Origin: Novosphingobium sp. Rr 2-17
GTDB lineage: Bacteria; Pseudomonadota; Alphaproteobacteria; Sphingomonadales; Sphingomonadaceae
DNA length: 64,000 nucleotides
Direction: 5' to 3'
Assembly: GCF_000272475.1 (NCBI RefSeq)
Contig: NZ_AKFJ01000081.1
Location: forward strand, 1-64,000
Part shown: piece after piece, positions 59,839-64,000 of the stretch
Layout: each line of letters begins with the position of its first letter
How positions within the stretch are numbered: position 1 is the stretch's first letter
Program-made: the position numbers and the translations under genes
The notes under the pieces: model-generated
Databases searched by the model: none
What the model was told of the DNA's origin: nothing
What the model saw: only the letters and a program-made list of their open reading frames with translations

Positions 59839-60780
59839 TCAGGGGGTGGGTCCGGTAAAGTGGACGGTGATCGCCGGTACTGCCCGCGCCAGCAAGTCGG
59901 CGGCCAGGGCAGCGGGGCCGGCGGGATCGTTGGCGGCGAAGCGCGCTTCGCCCGTGACATGCTCGGCGCCGTCCGGGCTGTAGAGCGCGGCGCGCATCAC
60001 CAAGGCTTCTCCCTCGTTGCGGGTGAGGACAGCGATCGGGCTGTGGCAATTGCCGCCAAGCCCGGCCAGCAGCGCCCGCTCGGCCAGCACTTGCGCGCGA
60101 CTGGGGGTGTCGTCGATGGCCGACAGGAAAGCGCGGGTTTGCGCATCGTCGGCCCGGCATTCTACCATGATCGCGGCCTGGGCGGGGGCGGGTAGCCAGT
60201 CTTCGGCAGCAAGGGGGTGGCCGGTTCCGGTTTCGCCCAGGCGGTTGAGGCCGGCGAGCGCCAGGAAGGTCGCGTCTGCCTCTCCCGCCGCCAGCTTGGC
60301 CAGGCGAGTGGCGACATTGCCGCGAAAGGTGATGACGCGGCAATCGGGTCGGGCATGGAGCAATTGCGCGGCGCGGCGCGGGGCGCTGGTGCCCACGATC
60401 GCGCCTTGCGGCAGCGCGGCGATGCTCTGGGCACCCACAAGCACGTCGCGCACGTCTTCGCGCGGCAGAATCGCACCGATGGTGAATTCATCAGGCCGCA
60501 GCGTTTCCACATCCTTGGCTGAGTGAACCGCGAAGTCGATCGCGCCGTCCGCCAGCCAGGCGTCGAGTTCCTTGGTCCACAACGCCTTGCCGCCGATGTC
60601 GGCCAGCGCACGGTCCTGGATGCGATCGCCGCTGGCAGTGACCGCCACGATCTCTATATGCGCGGCATCCAAGCCGTGCGCCCGGATCAGCCGTTCGCGC
60701 GTTTCCTCGGCCTGGGCGATCGCGAGCGGCGATCGGCGGGTTCCGAGGCGGAATTTACGGGTGGTGTCATGCGTATCCAT
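59839..60780 (-). CDS. hemC: Porphobilinogen deaminase
   Basis: 313 aa, joins four porphobilinogens to hydroxymethylbilane in heme synthesis. [40 protein letters not shown] (catalytic Asp nearby), [24 protein letters not shown] and the cofactor cysteine in [14 protein letters not shown] are all present. First gene of hemC-hemD-mitofilin-like, transcribed divergently from tsaD with 44 bases between. Confidence 0.95.
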   Translation of the reverse strand: MDTHDTTRKFRLGTRRSPLAIAQAEETRERLIRAHGLDAAHIEIVAVTASGDRIQDRALADIGGKALWTKELDAWLADGAIDFAVHSAKDVETLRPDEFTIGAILPREDVRDVLVGAQSIAALPQGAIVGTSAPRRAAQLLHARPDCRVITFRGNVATRLAKLAAGEADATFLALAGLNRLGETGTGHPLAAEDWLPAPAQAAIMVECRADDAQTRAFLSAIDDTPSRAQVLAERALLAGLGGNCHSPIAVLTRNEGEALVMRAALYSPDGAEHVTGEARFAANDPAGPAALAADLLARAVPAITVHFTGPTP

Positions 60781-60824
60781 CGGCGGCTTGTGCTAGCCGC
60801 GATCATCGTTCAGGGGAAGGCAGG

Positions 60825-61883
60825 ATGAGCACCGCGATGAGGACCGTTCTGGGGATCGAATCGTCGTGTGACGAGACCGCCGCCGCGCTGGTGCGCGGTG
60901 CGGTCGGCGGATCGCGCACGATCCTGGCCCAACGCATCGCCTCTCAGGATGACGCGCACCGTCCCTACGGCGGCGTCGTGCCGGAAATCGCGGCTCGCGC
61001 GCATGCCGAGCGGCTGACACCCTTGATCGAAGCGACTTTAGCCGATGCTGGCATGACCCTGGCCGATGTCGATGCCATCGCGGCCACCGCCGGGCCGGGG
61101 CTGATTGGCGGGGTCATGGTCGGGCTGGTGACGGCCAAGGCGCTGGCGATGGCGAGCGACAAGCCGCTGATCGCGGTCAACCACCTGGAAGGCCACGCGC
61201 TGTCGCCGCGTTTGTCCGATCCCTCGCTGGCCTATCCTTATTTGCTGCTGCTCGTTTCGGGTGGGCACTGCCAGATCCTGCTGGTGGAAGGGGTGGGGCA
61301 ATTCCGTCGCCTTGCGACAACCATCGACGATGCCTTGGGCGAGGCGTTCGACAAGTCCGCCAAAGTGCTGGGGCTGGGCTATCCCGGCGGCCCGGCGCTA
61401 GAGCGCTTGGCGCGGGAGGGTAACGCCAAGAAAGTGGCGCTGCCGCGCCCCCTGCTGGGATCGCCCGAACCGCATTTCTCCTTCGCCGGCCTCAAGAGCG
61501 CGGTGCTACGGGCCAAGCAATCGGGCGAGTACGCCGATGCCGACATCGCCGCTGCGTTCCAGCAAGCCGCTGTCGATTGCCTGCTCGATCGGTTGCGCCG
61601 CGCGCTCAAGTCAGCCGGCGAGGTAACGGCGCTGGTCGTCGCAGGCGGGGTGGCCGCGAACACCGCTATTCGCACCGCCCTGGAAGGCTTGGCGACTGCG
61701 CATGACCTGCCGTTCGTTGCGCCGCCGATGCAGCTTTGCACAGACAACGCCGCGATGATCGCCTGGGCCGGGCTGGAGCGGCTGGAGCAAGGTCAGTCCG
61801 ACCCGCTCGACATCGCCGCCCGCCCGCGCTGGCCGCTCGACCCTTCGGCAGAGGCGGTGCGCGGCGCCGGAGTGAAAGCGTGA
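60825..61883 (+). CDS. tsaD: tRNA threonylcarbamoyladenosine transferase TsaD
   Basis: 352 aa. TsaD transfers threonylcarbamoyl to A37 of ANN-decoding tRNAs in the TsaBDE complex. ASKHA signature [15 protein letters not shown], metal-binding histidines in [14 protein letters not shown] and [12 protein letters not shown], nucleotide loop [24 protein letters not shown] and [13 protein letters not shown]. Essential in most bacteria. GGCAGG lies just before the ATG. It overlaps gpsA (GTGA). Confidence 0.95.
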   Translation: MSTAMRTVLGIESSCDETAAALVRGAVGGSRTILAQRIASQDDAHRPYGGVVPEIAARAHAERLTPLIEATLADAGMTLADVDAIAATAGPGLIGGVMVGLVTAKALAMASDKPLIAVNHLEGHALSPRLSDPSLAYPYLLLLVSGGHCQILLVEGVGQFRRLATTIDDALGEAFDKSAKVLGLGYPGGPALERLAREGNAKKVALPRPLLGSPEPHFSFAGLKSAVLRAKQSGEYADADIAAAFQQAAVDCLLDRLRRALKSAGEVTALVVAGGVAANTAIRTALEGLATAHDLPFVAPPMQLCTDNAAMIAWAGLERLEQGQSDPLDIAARPRWPLDPSAEAVRGAGVKA

Positions 61884-62881
61884 GCGGGCCCAGGATCGGC
61901 ATCATCGGTGCCGGCGCATGGGGAACCGCACTGGCGCAGGCGATTGCCTCGGACGGCACCGAAGTGCTGCTGTGGACCCGCAACGGCGACCTTGCAGCGC
62001 AGATCAACGCCGAGCGTCGCAATACGCTTTACCTGCCAAGCGCAGCTCTGGCCGAAACGGTGCGCGCAACTGGTGACTTGTCCGAACTGGCGAGCTTGCC
62101 AGCGCTGCTGGCAGTGGTGCCGGCGCAATTCCTCGGCTCGGTGCTATCGAGCTTGCCGCGCGGTGATCGCGACCTCGTGCTGTGCGCCAAGGGGATCGAA
62201 GCGGGCAGCGGGCGGTTGATGGTCGATGTCGCGGCGGATACGGCGCCGGACGCGCACATCGCGGTGCTTTCCGGGCCGACGTTCGCGCACGAAGTGGCTG
62301 CCGGGTTGCCTACCGCCGTAACGCTGGCCTGCTCGGATGGACGGGCGCAGTGGAGCCGTCTGTCTCCCTTGATCGCCAGGCCCGCACTGAGGCCCTATTA
62401 TTCGGATGACGTTGTCGGTGCCGAGATCGGCGGCGCGGTCAAGAATGTGCTCGCCATCGCTTGCGGCGTGGTTGAGGGCCTGAATCTGGGCCAGAATGCC
62501 CGCGCTGCGCTGATTGCGCGAGGCTATGCCGAAATGCTGCGGTTCGGCCTGTCACGCGGCGCCAAGGCTGAAACCCTGTCGGGGCTGTGCGGCCTGGGCG
62601 ACCTGGTGCTGACGTGCTCGTCCACGTCCAGCCGCAACTTCTCGCTCGGCCTGGCGCTGGGCCAGGGGCTGACGGCGGCGGATGCCTTGTCGGGGAAGAA
62701 CAGTGTGGCCGAAGGCGCGGCGACCGCGCCGATCCTGGCCGACCTCGCACGCGCTCAGGGCTTGCGGATGCCGATTGTCGAGGCGGTGTGCCGCTTGCTG
62801 GAAGGTTCGGCGCCTGCCGCCGTGGTGGTGACCGAACTACTCGCGCGGCCCTTGCGCGCCGAGCAGGAGCCTGTGCGTTGA
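61880..62881 (+). CDS. gpsA: Glycerol-3-phosphate dehydrogenase (NAD(P)+)
   Basis: 333 aa, reduces dihydroxyacetone phosphate to sn-glycerol-3-phosphate for phospholipid synthesis. Rossmann loop [42 protein letters not shown]; catalytic lysine in [34 protein letters not shown]; and [12 protein letters not shown] start at 61880 overlaps the tsaD stop. Its stop overlaps the TTG start of the next gene. Confidence 0.95.
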   Translation: MSGPRIGIIGAGAWGTALAQAIASDGTEVLLWTRNGDLAAQINAERRNTLYLPSAALAETVRATGDLSELASLPALLAVVPAQFLGSVLSSLPRGDRDLVLCAKGIEAGSGRLMVDVAADTAPDAHIAVLSGPTFAHEVAAGLPTAVTLACSDGRAQWSRLSPLIARPALRPYYSDDVVGAEIGGAVKNVLAIACGVVEGLNLGQNARAALIARGYAEMLRFGLSRGAKAETLSGLCGLGDLVLTCSSTSSRNFSLGLALGQGLTAADALSGKNSVAEGAATAPILADLARAQGLRMPIVEAVCRLLEGSAPAAVVVTELLARPLRAEQEPVR

Positions 62882-64000
62882 GCATCACCGACCCGCGCGA
62901 CACGTCCACCATGGACGCGCGTGAGCGTGACGACATCGCGGCACTGGCCAAGGGCGGACGGACCAACTTGTTCGGGTTCTTCCTGCGCTTGGCCGCGCGA
63001 ATCCCATTCCTGTTCATTGCCGGGCGCGCCTCGGTCTATGGCCCTGAAGCACTGGGGCGCTTCGCCTCGGCACTCGTGCTCATCGAGCTGACCTCGATGG
63101 TCTGCACCATGGGCGAGAAGCGCGGTCTGGCGCTGCGACTTTCGCAGACCGAAGGGCGGGTCCACCCGGCCAACGTCATTGCCGATGGCACGATCCTGGC
63201 CGTGATCGCCAGTTTTAGTGCCGCAGTGTTCTTCTGGTTCGTGCCGATGCTGTTGTTTCCGGGCGGGCACTACACCTGGATCGACCGGCTGATCGTGCTG
63301 GCGCTGCCGGCGATGACGTTGACCGAGATCTGGCTGGCCGCGCTGGCCTATCGCCTGAAGGTCAGCCCCACGGTGTGGTCGCGCGCCATCGTCGAGCCGT
63401 GGACGATTTCGATCGTGGCCGCAGCGATGATCTGGATCGCGCCGCAAAGTGGCTTGTCGATCGCCTACATTGCGTCCGAACTGGCAGCCGCGTTGACCGC
63501 TTTCATCCCGTTCTTACGCGAGTACGGTCTGCCGCGCGGCTGGCGTCCACGGCCGAACGAGATGCGCCAACTCGCGCTGCGTTCGCTGCCGATCGCCCTG
63601 GCGGACGGGATCGAATGGGGCACCCGCCGCGTGGACATTTTCCTGTTAGGCTTTCTAGCGCCGCCCGCCGCCGTCGGCGTTTATTACGCCGCGCAGCAAG
63701 TCGCCAGTCTGCCGCAAAAGCTCAAGTCCAGCTTCGAGCCGGTGCTGGGGCCGGTCATCACGCGCAACCTGAAGGAAAAGGACTACGCCGCGATCGCCCG
63801 GCAGGTCTGTCAGGTGGGCTTCTGGATCACCGCGGCGCAAGCCGGGATCGCGCTGGCGCTGGGCATTCCGGGCGAAGGCGTCATGGGTCTGGTCGGGCAC
63901 CAGTTCGTTGGCGGCACCGGTGCGTTGGCATTCCTGCTCGCGGCGGAGGTCGTGGCGTCGACCGCTGTCGTCAGCGAAGCGGCGCTGATCTACGTCGCCC
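62878..64000 (+). CDS. Polysaccharide flippase-like membrane protein, 3' end outside window
   Basis: At least 374 residues, cut by the window end. TTG start at 62878 has AGGAG eight bases upstream and overlaps the gpsA stop; ATG at 62911 is an alternative. The N-terminus (DARERDDIAALAKGGRTNLFGFFLRLAARIPFLFIAGR) and multiple hydrophobic segments (AVIASFSAAVFFWFVPMLLF, IVLALPAMTLTEIWLAALAY, TISIVAAAMIWIA) with VYYAAQQVASLPQKLKSSFEPVLGPV fit the MOP superfamily (Wzx/oligosaccharide flippase). Probably moves a lipid-linked sugar across the inner membrane. Confidence 0.78.
   Translation, partial: MSITDPRDTSTMDARERDDIAALAKGGRTNLFGFFLRLAARIPFLFIAGRASVYGPEALGRFASALVLIELTSMVCTMGEKRGLALRLSQTEGRVHPANVIADGTILAVIASFSAAVFFWFVPMLLFPGGHYTWIDRLIVLALPAMTLTEIWLAALAYRLKVSPTVWSRAIVEPWTISIVAAAMIWIAPQSGLSIAYIASELAAALTAFIPFLREYGLPRGWRPRPNEMRQLALRSLPIALADGIEWGTRRVDIFLLGFLAPPAAVGVYYAAQQVASLPQKLKSSFEPVLGPVITRNLKEKDYAAIARQVCQVGFWITAAQAGIALALGIPGEGVMGLVGHQFVGGTGALAFLLAAEVVASTAVVSEAALIYVA

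Noticed and set aside
1-64000. CRISPR arrays, rRNA, tRNA, insertion sequences
   Set aside because: No regularly spaced direct repeats, no rRNA/tRNA signatures and no transposase genes were seen on either strand.

Overview
The window looks like a sphingomonad chromosome (Sphingomonadales, close to Novosphingobium or Sphingomonas). The support is the GC-rich coding sequence, a PhoK-type alkaline phosphatase, a paired active/inactive M16B peptidase locus, a hemC-hemD-mitofilin-like cluster divergent from tsaD-gpsA, and a pabB-pabC fusion. The genus is inferred from gene content only.

Region 1 (1 to about 25.17 kb) is one end of an integrated siphovirus-like prophage. The other end lies left of the window. 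Late genes run left to right in standard order: terminase large subunit, DUF4055 portal, MuF-like minor head protein, scaffold, major capsid protein, four connector/neck genes, major tail protein, a tail assembly chaperone pair joined by a predicted -1 frameshift, tape measure, tail-tip genes, and two small membrane proteins that may be holins. Two genes on the opposite strand flank the terminase (a DUF4062 protein and a HEPN-like protein) and look like added cargo. At the right end a large serine integrase and a small helper-like gene run leftward. The integrase abuts a host gene, arfB, which the prophage cuts immediately after its conserved GGQ motif. No endolysin could be recognised.

The most unusual signal is a repeated octamer, (C/A)TAAATA(C/T/A). 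It occurs 11 times on the plus strand between 1.7 and 20.1 kb and nowhere in the host DNA that I could see. At seven sites it ends exactly 3-4 bases before a start codon that lacks a Shine-Dalgarno sequence. At the other four (scaffold, major capsid, major tail protein, tail chaperone) it lies 30-95 bases upstream of a start with a good Shine-Dalgarno placed in the 3' arm of a hairpin. Two sites directly follow intrinsic terminators. This resembles a phage-specific late promoter without a -35 box, like the T4 late TATAAATA element, giving leaderless mRNAs for minor products and structured leaders for abundant structural proteins.

Region 2 (25.17-41.7 kb) is host core DNA: rluA-family synthase, aminotransferase and pabBC in one leftward operon; a HerA-like ATPase; an EF-hand protein with a two-component system; cupin and aminopeptidase P; oligopeptidase B and thioesterase; alanine dehydrogenase; and a Kef-type antiporter. 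Region 3 (41.7-58.2 kb) has a DUF2147 protein, a YegS-like lipid kinase, a MASE1-GGDEF cyclase, ftsK, a ThiE-like gene divergent from a YggS-like gene, the M16B pair, a DsbD-like reductase, phoK and a ubiquinone hydroxylase. Region 4 (58.2-64 kb) has the heme genes facing left, and tsaD, gpsA and a flippase-like gene (cut by the window end) facing right. REP-like inverted repeats lie at 30.7-30.9 and 52.1 kb. I saw no tRNA, rRNA or CRISPR array.
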